Shown: one piece after another, positions 9,273-17,698 of the stretch
Layout: every line of letters begins with the position of its first letter
Position numbering within the stretch: the first letter of the stretch is position 1
Assembly: GCA_028688995.1 (NCBI GenBank)
Contig: JAQTXB010000002.1
Location: forward strand, 186,001 to 250,000
Length of the DNA: 64,000 nt
From: Aliarcobacter sp.
GTDB taxonomy: Bacteria; Campylobacterota; Campylobacteria; Campylobacterales; Arcobacteraceae
Reading direction: 5' to 3'
Translations under genes and position numbers: made by a program
The notes under the pieces: generated by a model
What the model was told of the DNA's origin: nothing
Database searches by the model: none
What the model saw: the letters and a program-made list of their open reading frames with translations, nothing else

Positions 9273-10682
9273 TTGGATTTAATAAATAATTATAATAAAG
9301 CACTTAGCTTTTATAAAACAAAAAAATATAATGAAGCTATAACATTGTGTAATGAAATCCTTCAATTTGAACAAGAACACTATCTTACATGGAATTTGTT
9401 AGGAAATATCTTTTTTACTTTAAATGATTTTGAAAATGCAAAAAATTTTTTTTTAATGACTATAGATTTAAATCCAAAATTTATTGAAGCTTATTTTATG
9501 TTAGGTAATGTTTTATTCTCAATGCATATGTATGAAGATTCAATCAGTATTTGGGAAGAAGCATTGAAAATTGACAATTCTCATTCTATAATATATTCAA
9601 ATATTGCACTATCTTTTATAAAACTTAATAATACAAATAAAGCAATAGAATTTTTGGATTTATCTTTGAATATAAATCCTAATAATGAAGATGCTTATAT
9701 ATATTTATCTGAAATATATAAAAAAAAATCTGATATTATAAACTATAAAAATAATTTACTAAAAGCGATAAGTATCAATGCTAAAAATCCTAAAACTAAT
9801 TTTGATTTATCATATATTTACTTTTTAGAAAGAAACTATATAAAAGCTTATTCTTATTTTGAATCTAGAAAGAAGTTAATTGAAGAAAAACATAACTATA
9901 ACTATTTACCATTTAAAGAATATAACTTCCAAAATATTAAAAATAAATCTTTGCTTATCTATCATGAACAAGGATTTGGAGATAATATTCAATTCATTAG
10001 ATTTTTAAATAATATAAAATGTTCTGAATTATCTGTTGGTATACAAAATAGCTTAAATAAACTTTTTTCATATAATTACCCAAATATTAAATTTAAAGAT
10101 GTAATTCTTGCTCAAGATAAATATGATTATATGCTTCCAATGATGAGTATTCCTTATTTTTTTAAAATATATGATGTAAATGATTCAAAATATTTAAAAG
10201 TTGATGAAAAAGATATATTTGAATTCAGAAATAATTTTTTAAATAATGATAAATTAAATATAGGAATTGTTTGGAGTGGTTCAAAAACAAGTGAAGTTGC
10301 TGAATTAAAAAATTTAAGAATATCAGATTTCGAACCTCTTTTTAATAAAAAATACAATTTCTATTCTCTTCAAATCGATGGAAATGAAGAAATAAAAAAA
10401 TATAAAAATATAAAAATATTAGGAAATAATTTTAAGAATTTTTATGACACTGCCGTTGCGATATGTGCACTAGATTTAATAATTTCTATTGATACCTCAA
10501 TAGCTCACTTAACAGGTGCATTAGGTCAAAAAGGATTCGTATTAAGTAATAAAAATCAATTTGATTGGAGATGGGATAATGAAAATCATAAATCAATTTG
10601 GTACAATAGTATAAAAGTATTCAAATATTTTGATATTGGAGATGCGATTAAAATGATAAAAGAGGAAATAAATGAATTGTGA
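9273..10682 (+). CDS. TPR-repeat glycosyltransferase, FlmG-like
   Basis: Residues 1 to about 190 form tetratricopeptide repeats (for example LTWNLLGNIFFTLNDFENAK, then AYFMLGNVLFSMHMYEDSI). The C-terminal half is a GT-B-like glycosyltransferase domain with HEQGFGDNIQFIRF, GIVWSGS and the late SIDTSIAHLTGALG and DWRW blocks. This architecture matches the Caulobacter FlmG type, in which the TPR part binds flagellin and the C-terminal domain transfers pseudaminic acid. Location two genes before the flagellin fits that role. The start is TTG with AAAGGA upstream. The end overlaps trmA by 11 bases. A T9 run at 9446-9454 could slip. Sugar and target are inferred. Confidence 0.82.
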   Translation: MDLINNYNKALSFYKTKKYNEAITLCNEILQFEQEHYLTWNLLGNIFFTLNDFENAKNFFLMTIDLNPKFIEAYFMLGNVLFSMHMYEDSISIWEEALKIDNSHSIIYSNIALSFIKLNNTNKAIEFLDLSLNINPNNEDAYIYLSEIYKKKSDIINYKNNLLKAISINAKNPKTNFDLSYIYFLERNYIKAYSYFESRKKLIEEKHNYNYLPFKEYNFQNIKNKSLLIYHEQGFGDNIQFIRFLNNIKCSELSVGIQNSLNKLFSYNYPNIKFKDVILAQDKYDYMLPMMSIPYFFKIYDVNDSKYLKVDEKDIFEFRNNFLNNDKLNIGIVWSGSKTSEVAELKNLRISDFEPLFNKKYNFYSLQIDGNEEIKKYKNIKILGNNFKNFYDTAVAICALDLIISIDTSIAHLTGALGQKGFVLSNKNQFDWRWDNENHKSIWYNSIKVFKYFDIGDAIKMIKEEINEL

Positions 10683-11796
10683 ATATTTTGGTAAATGTGG
10701 CTCTTGTGTTTTATATGAAAAATCGTATGAAGAACAATTAAATTTTAAATTACAAAGAGAAAAAGAGAGATTTTTAGACTTTACAACTATGGATTTTGAC
10801 ATCATAAAAAGTGAAGAAAAAGCTTTTAGAAATAGAGCTGAATTTAGAATCTGGTGGGAAAAAGATAAAAATGGAAAAGAGATTTTATCTTATGCCATGA
10901 ATGATTTTAATAAAAACATTTTAGAAATAAACTCATGCCAAATTGTAAGTTCACATATCCAAGAAATCATGCCAAAACTTTTAGATTTATTGATGAGCGA
11001 ATTAACTCTTTCATACAAACTGTTTACTGTTGAATTTTTAGGAAGCACAACAAAAGATATGCTTGTGACTTTGATTTATCACAAAAAACTGGATGAAGAG
11101 TGGAATGAATTAGCAAAACAAATTGAAAAAAAGTTAAATATTAAAATCATGGGAAGAAGTAGAAAACAAAAAATAGTACTTAGTTCTGAAGCAATAAATG
11201 AAACATTAACTATTAATAACCAAAACTTCAGATTTGCCTACCAAGAAGGTGGATTTACACAACCAAATACAAATGTAAATATTCAAATGATTGAATGGGT
11301 TTTAAACAATATAGAAACTTCTTCAAATGATTTATGTGAACTTTATTGTGGTGGTGGAAATTTTACAATTCCCTTATCAACTAAATTTAATAAAGTTCTA
11401 GCAACAGAAATTTCAAAAACATCTATAAAATCAGCTTTAAAAAACTGTGAATTAAACAATGTAAATAAAATTCAATTTATAAGAATGAGTGCCGAAGAGT
11501 TCGTACAAGGGCTACAAGAAGTACGAGTCTTTAATAGATTAAAAGATGTAAATTTAAAAGATTATAAATTTGATACTATATTTATGGATCCTCCCAGATC
11601 AGGACTTGATGATACAACAAGAGCACTAGCAAAAGATTTTGAACAAATTATATATATTTCATGTAATCCTGAAACTTTACATAGAGATTTAAAAGAGCTT
11701 ACAAAAACCCATGAAATCGTAAGATTTGCATTGTTTGACCAATTTGCATATACTAACCATATTGAAAGTGGAGTAATCCTAAAAAAGATTAGATAA
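10672..11796 (+). CDS. trmA: tRNA (uracil-5-)-methyltransferase
   Basis: Methylates U54 of tRNA to ribothymidine. It has 374 residues, normal for TrmA. The N-terminus has CEYFGKCGSC, the SAM site LCELYCGGGNF is near residue 225, FMDPPRSG is the catalytic-loop motif, and ISCNPETLHRD contains the nucleophilic Cys. It starts inside the end of the TPR-glycosyltransferase gene (11-base overlap) behind GAGGAAAT, so the two are probably co-transcribed. The function is unrelated to flagella, and the neighbourhood may be incidental. Confidence 0.95.
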   Translation: MNCEYFGKCGSCVLYEKSYEEQLNFKLQREKERFLDFTTMDFDIIKSEEKAFRNRAEFRIWWEKDKNGKEILSYAMNDFNKNILEINSCQIVSSHIQEIMPKLLDLLMSELTLSYKLFTVEFLGSTTKDMLVTLIYHKKLDEEWNELAKQIEKKLNIKIMGRSRKQKIVLSSEAINETLTINNQNFRFAYQEGGFTQPNTNVNIQMIEWVLNNIETSSNDLCELYCGGGNFTIPLSTKFNKVLATEISKTSIKSALKNCELNNVNKIQFIRMSAEEFVQGLQEVRVFNRLKDVNLKDYKFDTIFMDPPRSGLDDTTRALAKDFEQIIYISCNPETLHRDLKELTKTHEIVRFALFDQFAYTNHIESGVILKKIR

Positions 11797-11810
11797 TTTA
11801 ATCTAATTTT
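11785..11810 (+). terminator. probable weak terminator overlapping the trmA stop
   Basis: ATTAGAT at 11788-11794 pairs with ATCTAAT at 11801-11807 across a six-base loop and is followed by TTTT. The stem is AT-rich and includes the last codons and stop of trmA. It would end the trmA transcript before the flagellin promoter, but the stem is weak. Confidence 0.5.
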
Positions 11811-11970
11811 AAGAAATGGTATGTAATACTTTCAATATAAAGATTAGGGGTCGATGGATTCCGAAGAGATGAAAAGATTTTCCTCTCTATGCTTGAGACT
11901 TTAAAAAAGAAACAAGAAGGTTATAGGCTGTGAGTCAAATCACAATGTGTCATAATTAAAAGGATTTATT
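11811..11970 (+). promoter_or_regulatory. flagellin promoter and structured 5' leader
   Basis: TATAAA at 11836-11841 is the best -10 candidate, giving a leader of about 120 bases. The leader holds AGAGA(T)GAAAA pairing with TTTTC(C)TCTCT (11865-11888) and a second hairpin TGTGA / TCACA (11929-11944). Two ANGGA motifs are present: ATGGA at about 11854-11858 and AAGGA next to the start codon. Campylobacter flagellin mRNA is known to be bound by CsrA at such GGA sites, with FliW as antagonist; CsrA control here is an inference. No match to sigma-28 (TAAA-N15-GCCGATAA) or sigma-54 (GG-N10-GC) spacing was found. Confidence 0.5.
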
Positions 11971-12816
11971 ATGAGAATTAATACTAACGTTTCATCATTA
12001 ACTGCTCAAGATGCAGCACAAAATACTAGTAAAACTTTAACTACTTCTTTAGAAAAGTTATCTACTGGTTTAAGAATTAATAAGGCTTCTGATGATGCTT
12101 CTGGTTTGGCAATTGCTGATAAACTTAGAACTCAAGCAACTTCTATCAATCAAGGTATCGCAAATGGTAATTCAGCTGTTTCTTTACTTCAAATTGCTGA
12201 TAAATCAATGGCTGAGCAATCAAATATTCTTGATACAATCAAAGCTAAATTAGTTCAAGCAAATACAGATACTACTTCTTCTGATGGTAGAGAGTCTATT
12301 AGAAAAGATATTAACAAACTTTTAACTCAATTAGATAATATTGCAAAACAAACAAACTATAATGGTACGACTTTATTACAAATGAGTTCAACAAGTACTT
12401 CTGCGTCTTCTGGATTAGCATTCCAAGTAGGTGAAAAATCAGCAGATACGATTACTAATGGATCAATCAAATCTAATACTTCAGGTCTTGGTGTTACATC
12501 ATTAAAAGGTCTTACAGCTAATGGATTAACACAAACAATTGCAGGAGCGCAACAAACAAAAATTGATGCTGCAATTGGAACATTAAATGGATATAGAGGG
12601 GATATAGGTTCTACTCAAAATCAAGTTGAATCTGCGGTTAGAAACTTAATGACTCAAGCTACAAATGTAAAAGCTGCTGAGTCAATTATCAGAGATGTTG
12701 ATTATGCTGCTGAGTCTGCAAACTTCAACAAACAAAACATTATTTCTCAAGCTGGTTCATATGCAATCAGTCAAGCAAATGCTGTTCAACAAAATGTACT
12801 AAGATTACTTCAATAG
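11971..12816 (+). CDS. flagellin, short form
   Basis: Filament subunit of the flagellum. Both conserved ends are present. Residues 1 to about 135 carry MRINTNVSSL, LSTGLRINKASDDASGLAIAD and the first long helical region. The last 90 residues carry RDVDYAAESANFNKQNI and end in QQNVLRLLQ. The variable middle (about 135-190) is very short and rich in Ser and Thr, which are potential glycosylation sites. It has 281 residues, against about 500-570 for Campylobacter flagellins. A clear AAAGGA precedes the ATG. It is the only flagellin in the window and is flanked by two types of flagellin glycosyltransferase. Confidence 0.97.
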   Translation: MRINTNVSSLTAQDAAQNTSKTLTTSLEKLSTGLRINKASDDASGLAIADKLRTQATSINQGIANGNSAVSLLQIADKSMAEQSNILDTIKAKLVQANTDTTSSDGRESIRKDINKLLTQLDNIAKQTNYNGTTLLQMSSTSTSASSGLAFQVGEKSADTITNGSIKSNTSGLGVTSLKGLTANGLTQTIAGAQQTKIDAAIGTLNGYRGDIGSTQNQVESAVRNLMTQATNVKAAESIIRDVDYAAESANFNKQNIISQAGSYAISQANAVQQNVLRLLQ

Positions 12817-12829
12817 TATTTTTTAGAGG

Positions 12830-12853
12830 AAGTAGAGATTTTTATCTCTACTT
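12830..12853 (+). terminator. rho-independent terminator after flagellin
   Basis: The stem AAGTAGAGAT pairs with ATCTCTACTT (10 bp, loop TTTT) and is followed by TTTC. It lies 14 bases after the flagellin stop codon. Its distal arm overlaps the stop end of the convergent maf gene (12848), so it may also slow transcription arriving from that side, although the minus-strand T run is poor. Confidence 0.88.
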
Positions 12854-14899
12854 TTCTACTTTTTCTAGAAACCCAATATAATCATTTATAAGTTGTTCTA
12901 TCTGTTTTACAAAGATTTTCTTTATTTTCTCTATATTCTTATTTTCATTTTTTACTTTTATATCATTAAAATGATAACTCAAATAAGGAAATATTATTTG
13001 TAGATAATTTCGTAAAATCTGAGCAATAGAACTTTTTATAAATTCATAATCTGTAATTAAAGATATTAGACTAATAACTGATTTAAAAAATTCATCATAA
13101 TCTTTAAAATCATTTTGAATAAAATCTACAAATTCTTTTTCTAAAATATTTTTTAAAAATCTAATTTCTTCACTTATATTTTCTTTAGATTCGATGCATA
13201 ATGATGTTGATGAACATTCTTGGAATAAATCCAATAGATCTTTATTCTTTAAATTTATTCTTTCAAAGCTACTAATTTTAATCTCTTCTACTCTTTTTGG
13301 AATAGAATTCTCAAAATAAGCTCCATGAGTCGATAAATTATATACATTTACATTTACATTTTTCATTGCCATAAATTTTTCTACATATTTAATTGAAGTA
13401 TGATATAAAGCTGTTGTATAAACTTCTTTTTCTAAATTCCCTTTAACTTTTATAGTCCCTTCTCTCAAACCAAAAAAATCTCTACTCTTATTCTCTTTTT
13501 TTAAATCATATTTACTTGATGCAAATGTTTCACCTGTAGAATGAGAATTACCAGTATTTTGATTTAATGCCATATCCAATCCTACTAAATATAAATCTTT
13601 TATATTCATATTTAATAATAAGAATAATGTAATTTCACCAACACTAAAACCAGTTACTGCATAATTATCTTTATGAAAAGGGATAAATACTTCATATAAA
13701 AAAAGATTACTCTGTTTAAATTTCTTTAGTATTCTATTATCAGTTATAACCGATGCCATGATTATAGTATCACTATTAATTAATGAAACATTATAATCAT
13801 CAAATTGATTTTTATTTAATTCTTCAAACTGTTCATCTAATGTAAATATCATATTTATTTTTACATTATTACGTAATAATTTTTTATATGCAGCTCCAAT
13901 TGTTACAATAAAAAACTTATCTTGATTTATTCTTATCCACTCAATATTTTCATCTAAAGATGGTCCTGCAGCTATAAATAGAATAGGAATATTTTCAAAG
14001 ATATTTATTTTATTTTTTACTTTATTTATCAATAGAGTTCTATATTTACTCTCTAAAACTTTTGTAGCTCTATTTATAAAAGTGTATAAATACCTATTAT
14101 AATCATATGAAGTAGGTTTAATACTCATAAAAGAAGAAAGTATTCTATCTATGTATTCATGAATATTTATTCCTGTTGTAGAAAACTTTATTAAATAATT
14201 ATCCAAAGGATTAATACTTAGAAAATTGAAAATCTTTTTTTCTTCATCTATAACTTCATCCATTATAGAAAAAATTACTCCATTTTTTTTAGCAAGAACA
14301 GTATAATCAACAGTAAATAAGGACAATCTAAATATTTCTAAATTTCTTTCACAAACTAAATATAAATCTGCATCTATCTTTGTAGCAATTTTAGGAATAT
14401 GTCTACCTAAAAGAGTACCTATAAATATAAATTTACTAATTCTTTTTAATCTTTTCTTCTTATGTTCTAAAAAATCTTTTAAAATATTTGTATAAGAATA
14501 AACATCTTTTTGAGTCAATTTACTCAATTGAATTAAATCTTGAATATCAAATTTCTGATTATCATCTATTTCTATTGGGTTTCTTATTGTAAAAATACTT
14601 TCTAACATAAAAATGGAATCTTTTTCATCAAATTCAACACACTTAATCAAATCATCATTTGTTCTTTTTGGTATTTTATTATATAAATATCGATTATTAA
14701 TTAAATCATATATGTCAAACTCTCCATTTTCTTGCACAAAATCCAAAGCATATCTTTCTTTATAACTGCCATCTTCAATCATCCTTGATAATTCATCTAT
14801 TCGATGAAATAAATCATTATCATATTCACTTAAAAAAGCTAAATTTCCAAGAAAAGTTGTTGTTAATGCATTTTGTAATTGTATTTGTGCATCATTCAT
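12848..14899 (-). CDS. maf: Maf-type flagellin glycosyltransferase (DUF115 / MAF_flag10)
   Basis: Motility accessory factors attach nonulosonic acids such as pseudaminic or legionaminic acid to Ser/Thr of flagellin in the cytoplasm. The central domain has FIAAGPSLDENI (about 308-319), TLDEQFEE, VTGFSVGEI (about 415) and LVGLDMALN followed by HSTGE (about 437-457). It has 683 residues, normal for the family. It is the last gene of a four-gene operon with the SIS, FkbM and Gfo/Idh genes and faces the flagellin gene tail to tail. Whether it transfers pseudaminic acid or the product of the neighbouring operon is not known. Confidence 0.9.
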   Translation of the reverse strand: MNDAQIQLQNALTTTFLGNLAFLSEYDNDLFHRIDELSRMIEDGSYKERYALDFVQENGEFDIYDLINNRYLYNKIPKRTNDDLIKCVEFDEKDSIFMLESIFTIRNPIEIDDNQKFDIQDLIQLSKLTQKDVYSYTNILKDFLEHKKKRLKRISKFIFIGTLLGRHIPKIATKIDADLYLVCERNLEIFRLSLFTVDYTVLAKKNGVIFSIMDEVIDEEKKIFNFLSINPLDNYLIKFSTTGINIHEYIDRILSSFMSIKPTSYDYNRYLYTFINRATKVLESKYRTLLINKVKNKINIFENIPILFIAAGPSLDENIEWIRINQDKFFIVTIGAAYKKLLRNNVKINMIFTLDEQFEELNKNQFDDYNVSLINSDTIIMASVITDNRILKKFKQSNLFLYEVFIPFHKDNYAVTGFSVGEITLFLLLNMNIKDLYLVGLDMALNQNTGNSHSTGETFASSKYDLKKENKSRDFFGLREGTIKVKGNLEKEVYTTALYHTSIKYVEKFMAMKNVNVNVYNLSTHGAYFENSIPKRVEEIKISSFERINLKNKDLLDLFQECSSTSLCIESKENISEEIRFLKNILEKEFVDFIQNDFKDYDEFFKSVISLISLITDYEFIKSSIAQILRNYLQIIFPYLSYHFNDIKVKNENKNIEKIKKIFVKQIEQLINDYIGFLEKVEK

Positions 14900-14908
14900 A
14901 ATTTATCC

Positions 14909-16021
14909 TTATATTAAATTATTATTTATCTGCCAATGCTGATTTTGATTTGAAATACTAGCATTGTGCAATAATTTTATTCCATTTTTTGCATGTTCAA
15001 ATCCAAAAACATAATTATTATTAAAACTTTTACTTAAGAAATAATCATCTAAACAATTAGCAATATCATTATAAAGATTTGCGAATGACTCAATGTATCC
15101 AGATGGATGTCCAGGAGTCATTCTATGATATAACGGATTTGGAACCATTTCAATATCACTACCTCTATCTATAATAGTTTTTTGTCCTGTAAAATATGAA
15201 AATTCTAATTTTTCAGGATTTTCTTGATGCCAAATAGCACTTGCTTTTGATCCATATATTTCAATATGTAAACCATTCCTGTTACCAAGAGCTGTTTTAC
15301 TTAACCAAAAACTACCTTTTATGCCACTTTCATATTCTAATAACATAGTAACATCATCAATTACATTATATTTTGAAAAACTATTATATGTAGCCATTAC
15401 TTTATTTGGTTCTTCAGCTAATAAAAAATAAGCTAAATGATGTAAATGAGCACCTAAATCTAAACTAATCATAGGAATAAAGCCATCTTGTAAACGCCAT
15501 TTTTGAGGATATTTTATACTTTTAGGAGGTCTTAGAAAACTCTCTTGAGGCATTTTTAATCTGATATGTAAAATATCTCCTAATTCATTATTTAAAATCT
15601 TTTGTTTTAGTTCACGAACCATGGGGTAACCACTATAATTATTAGTTACAACTAAAAAGCGTCTTTCTTCTTCTAAAATTTTTTCAATTTTTCTAATATC
15701 TTCATAAGAACTTACCAAAGGTTTTTCGCATATTATTGGAATATCTAATTTTAATAACTTTTCTAATGCTTGAATATGTATAGGAGTAGGCGTCAATATA
15801 GAAATTACATCAATATTATCTCTTTGATATTTAATTAAATCATCTATATCATCATAATATGACTTCACATTCCACTTTTGTGCTGTTCTTTTATTTGTTT
15901 CTTTATTTGAACTAAAAACTCCAGATACAACTTCAAATCTTCTATCCATTTGAGAGGCAATAAAATGTGGATATCCAGCTATAGACTCACAACTTCCTCC
16001 AATAAATGCTAATTTATACAT
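14909..16021 (-). CDS. Gfo/Idh/MocA-family oxidoreductase
   Basis: NAD(P)-dependent sugar oxidoreductase. The Rossmann N-terminus has IGGSCESIAGYPH (a GGxx..G variant). SILTPTPIHI precedes the family motif IICEKPLVSS at about residues 95-104, whose Lys is catalytic. The C-terminal part includes DLGAHLHHLAYFL and a GTFWLSK-like substrate-domain segment. It has 370 residues. It lies 2 bases after the FkbM gene and 9 bases before maf, so it probably modifies a sugar used by Maf. The exact substrate is not recognisable. Confidence 0.86.
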   Translation of the reverse strand: MYKLAFIGGSCESIAGYPHFIASQMDRRFEVVSGVFSSNKETNKRTAQKWNVKSYYDDIDDLIKYQRDNIDVISILTPTPIHIQALEKLLKLDIPIICEKPLVSSYEDIRKIEKILEEERRFLVVTNNYSGYPMVRELKQKILNNELGDILHIRLKMPQESFLRPPKSIKYPQKWRLQDGFIPMISLDLGAHLHHLAYFLLAEEPNKVMATYNSFSKYNVIDDVTMLLEYESGIKGSFWLSKTALGNRNGLHIEIYGSKASAIWHQENPEKLEFSYFTGQKTIIDRGSDIEMVPNPLYHRMTPGHPSGYIESFANLYNDIANCLDDYFLSKSFNNNYVFGFEHAKNGIKLLHNASISNQNQHWQINNNLI

Positions 16022-16023
16022 TT

Positions 16024-17076
16024 TTACTCCTTTTCTCTAGATATACAATAAAGAACTGTACTTAATCCCATATCCTCATGAACTCGCAGATACATATCAT
16101 ATGTTGGTTCTATAGATTTTATCAAAAGAGGTATTTCCCATAAATCTTCTGGTTTATGATAAAGACAAATCGCTAAATTTGGTTTATATTTCTTGATAGT
16201 TTTTTGTGCACCTAAAATAGCCTCTTTTTCTGCACCCTCTATATCCATTTTTATATAATTAGGATTTGAATTTAGAATTACATTATCGAGAGATACAACA
16301 AATACATTTGTATCTGAAGATTCAACTAAGGCTGCACTAGAATTAATACCTTTATTTGAAAAATTCAATATTTTATTTGAAGAATATACTCCAGCAGGAT
16401 ATACGAAAAAGTTTGTTTTAGGATAAGCTCTATTCAAGAGTTCTAATTGATTATTTAATTTATTCAAATTTTTTATATCTGGCTCAAAAGATATACAATA
16501 ATTTACATTTTTATTGTAGGTCATTAATTTATCTATTGTATCACCTGTATATGCACCACAATCTATAAAATTTATTTCTGATAAATTATCTAAAATAGGA
16601 ACATCAGTTGGAAAATATTCGCTATCAGAGGGATCAATATAATATTTCATATCTAATGTTTTTCTTAAATTTATAATTTGTTCTAAAATATTTTTACTTT
16701 TTTTATCAAATAAAAGGGCTTTAAATTCTAATAACTTTGATTCATCTAACATTTTATATCTGTCTTTTACAAGCCATAAATAATTACTATTTGATAATTC
16801 TTTTAATATATTTGGCATTTTTTTAACAGAATTTGTAAAACTAATTATATTTTTAAAACCTTTTTGAAGAAGTTGATTTTCAATTTTAACTGAATCTTGT
16901 AGCACTGAAATATAGATTATAGTTTCTTTAGGAATTTGCTCTATTTTTTTTATGGGTATATCAAATAACATAATCAAAGGAGAAAAATCATCTATAAAAA
17001 AATCAACTTTTCTATCAAGACATTTATAAAATATTTTTCCAAAAGCTCCTGCGCCATAAATAGCAAGCTTATTCAT
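16024..17076 (-). CDS. FkbM-family methyltransferase with N-terminal Rossmann-like domain
   Basis: The C-terminal half (about 165-350) is an FkbM methyltransferase: INFIDCGAYTGDT (SAM site), SFEPDIKN, and YIKMDIEGAEKEAILGA with the conserved Asp and Glu. The first 100 residues contain YGAGAFGK, a nucleotide-binding-like fold often fused to FkbM enzymes in surface-sugar clusters. It probably O-methylates a sugar or acyl hydroxyl of the flagellar glycan (inferred from context). The start overlaps the SIS gene end by 8 bases. Confidence 0.84.
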   Translation of the reverse strand: MNKLAIYGAGAFGKIFYKCLDRKVDFFIDDFSPLIMLFDIPIKKIEQIPKETIIYISVLQDSVKIENQLLQKGFKNIISFTNSVKKMPNILKELSNSNYLWLVKDRYKMLDESKLLEFKALLFDKKSKNILEQIINLRKTLDMKYYIDPSDSEYFPTDVPILDNLSEINFIDCGAYTGDTIDKLMTYNKNVNYCISFEPDIKNLNKLNNQLELLNRAYPKTNFFVYPAGVYSSNKILNFSNKGINSSAALVESSDTNVFVVSLDNVILNSNPNYIKMDIEGAEKEAILGAQKTIKKYKPNLAICLYHKPEDLWEIPLLIKSIEPTYDMYLRVHEDMGLSTVLYCISREKE

Positions 17077-17638
17077 TTGATTCTTCTATAAAATATGTAT
17101 ATAACATATGGTCTAATATCATATGAATATCTTCAACTAATCCATATTGACCTTTTTCTGTTTGGACGTGAAAACTTATATCAGATTTTTGTTTCAGAAT
17201 ACCACCATCAAAACCAGTGATACCAATAATTTTTGCTTCTTTTATTTTCCCATACTCAACTGCTTTTAAAATATTTAGAGAATTACCACTACATGATATA
17301 GCGATTAAAACATCTTCTTTTTTAATTTTTTCTTTAACTTGTTCGTAAAAAATATTCTCATAACCCATATCATTAGCAATAGCAGTACAAACAGGAACAT
17401 TATCAGCAAGACTTTCTATATTGAAATTTCTAATATTTCTTCTTTTTAATCCCACTCCTAAATCATTAACCATATGAGATGCTGTTGCTGCACTTCCTCC
17501 ATTGCCAATGATATATATCTTACCACCTTGCTTATTTGAAGCGTCAAGCGTATTAACTATTTCTTGTATAGTTTTATAATCAATTTCATCAACTAAAAAC
17601 TTTAATTTAGACTTATATTTTTCTACAAAATTCTGCAT
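17069..17638 (-). CDS. SIS-domain sugar isomerase, GmhA-like
   Basis: It has 189 residues, the length of sedoheptulose-7-phosphate isomerase. The phosphosugar-binding motif GNGGSAATASH is at 45-55, and AISCSGNSLNIL is the second phosphate loop. A His in VEDIHMILDH matches the region of the catalytic His. By eye, the catalytic Glu that follows the first loop in E. coli GmhA is an Asp here (MVNDLG), so activity or substrate may differ. It is the first gene of the maf operon. Together with the HldE-like gene at 31931 and the nucleotidyltransferase at 33349 it could feed a heptose-like branch. Confidence 0.82.
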   Translation of the reverse strand: MQNFVEKYKSKLKFLVDEIDYKTIQEIVNTLDASNKQGGKIYIIGNGGSAATASHMVNDLGVGLKRRNIRNFNIESLADNVPVCTAIANDMGYENIFYEQVKEKIKKEDVLIAISCSGNSLNILKAVEYGKIKEAKIIGITGFDGGILKQKSDISFHVQTEKGQYGLVEDIHMILDHMLYTYFIEESNE

Positions 17639-17698
17639 TGACTTACCACTTTTAAAGTTATTTTAGCTATTATATAATAGTTATACTTAGGAGAAAGA
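17639..17698. promoter_or_regulatory. bidirectional promoter built on a 14-bp palindrome
   Basis: CTATTATATAATAG at 17667-17680 is a perfect palindrome. It gives TATAAT on the plus strand (17673-17678) and TATAAT on the minus strand (complement of 17669-17674). It is the only region that can start the divergent operons at 17638 (minus) and 17699 (plus). The plus-strand GTG start is preceded by TAGGAGA. Because the two boxes overlap, RNA polymerase could occupy only one direction at a time. Confidence 0.7.

Noticed and set aside
11836-11860. Sigma-28 promoter (TAAA with CGAT) upstream of flagellin
   Set aside because: TAAA and CGAT occur, but with 10 bases between them where the consensus needs about 17, and the GCCGATAA context is missing.
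17638-17643. TTGACT as a -35 box for the 17-gene operon
   Set aside because: The spacing to TATAAT is 29 bases, far from 17; conserved -35 boxes are usually absent in this phylum.
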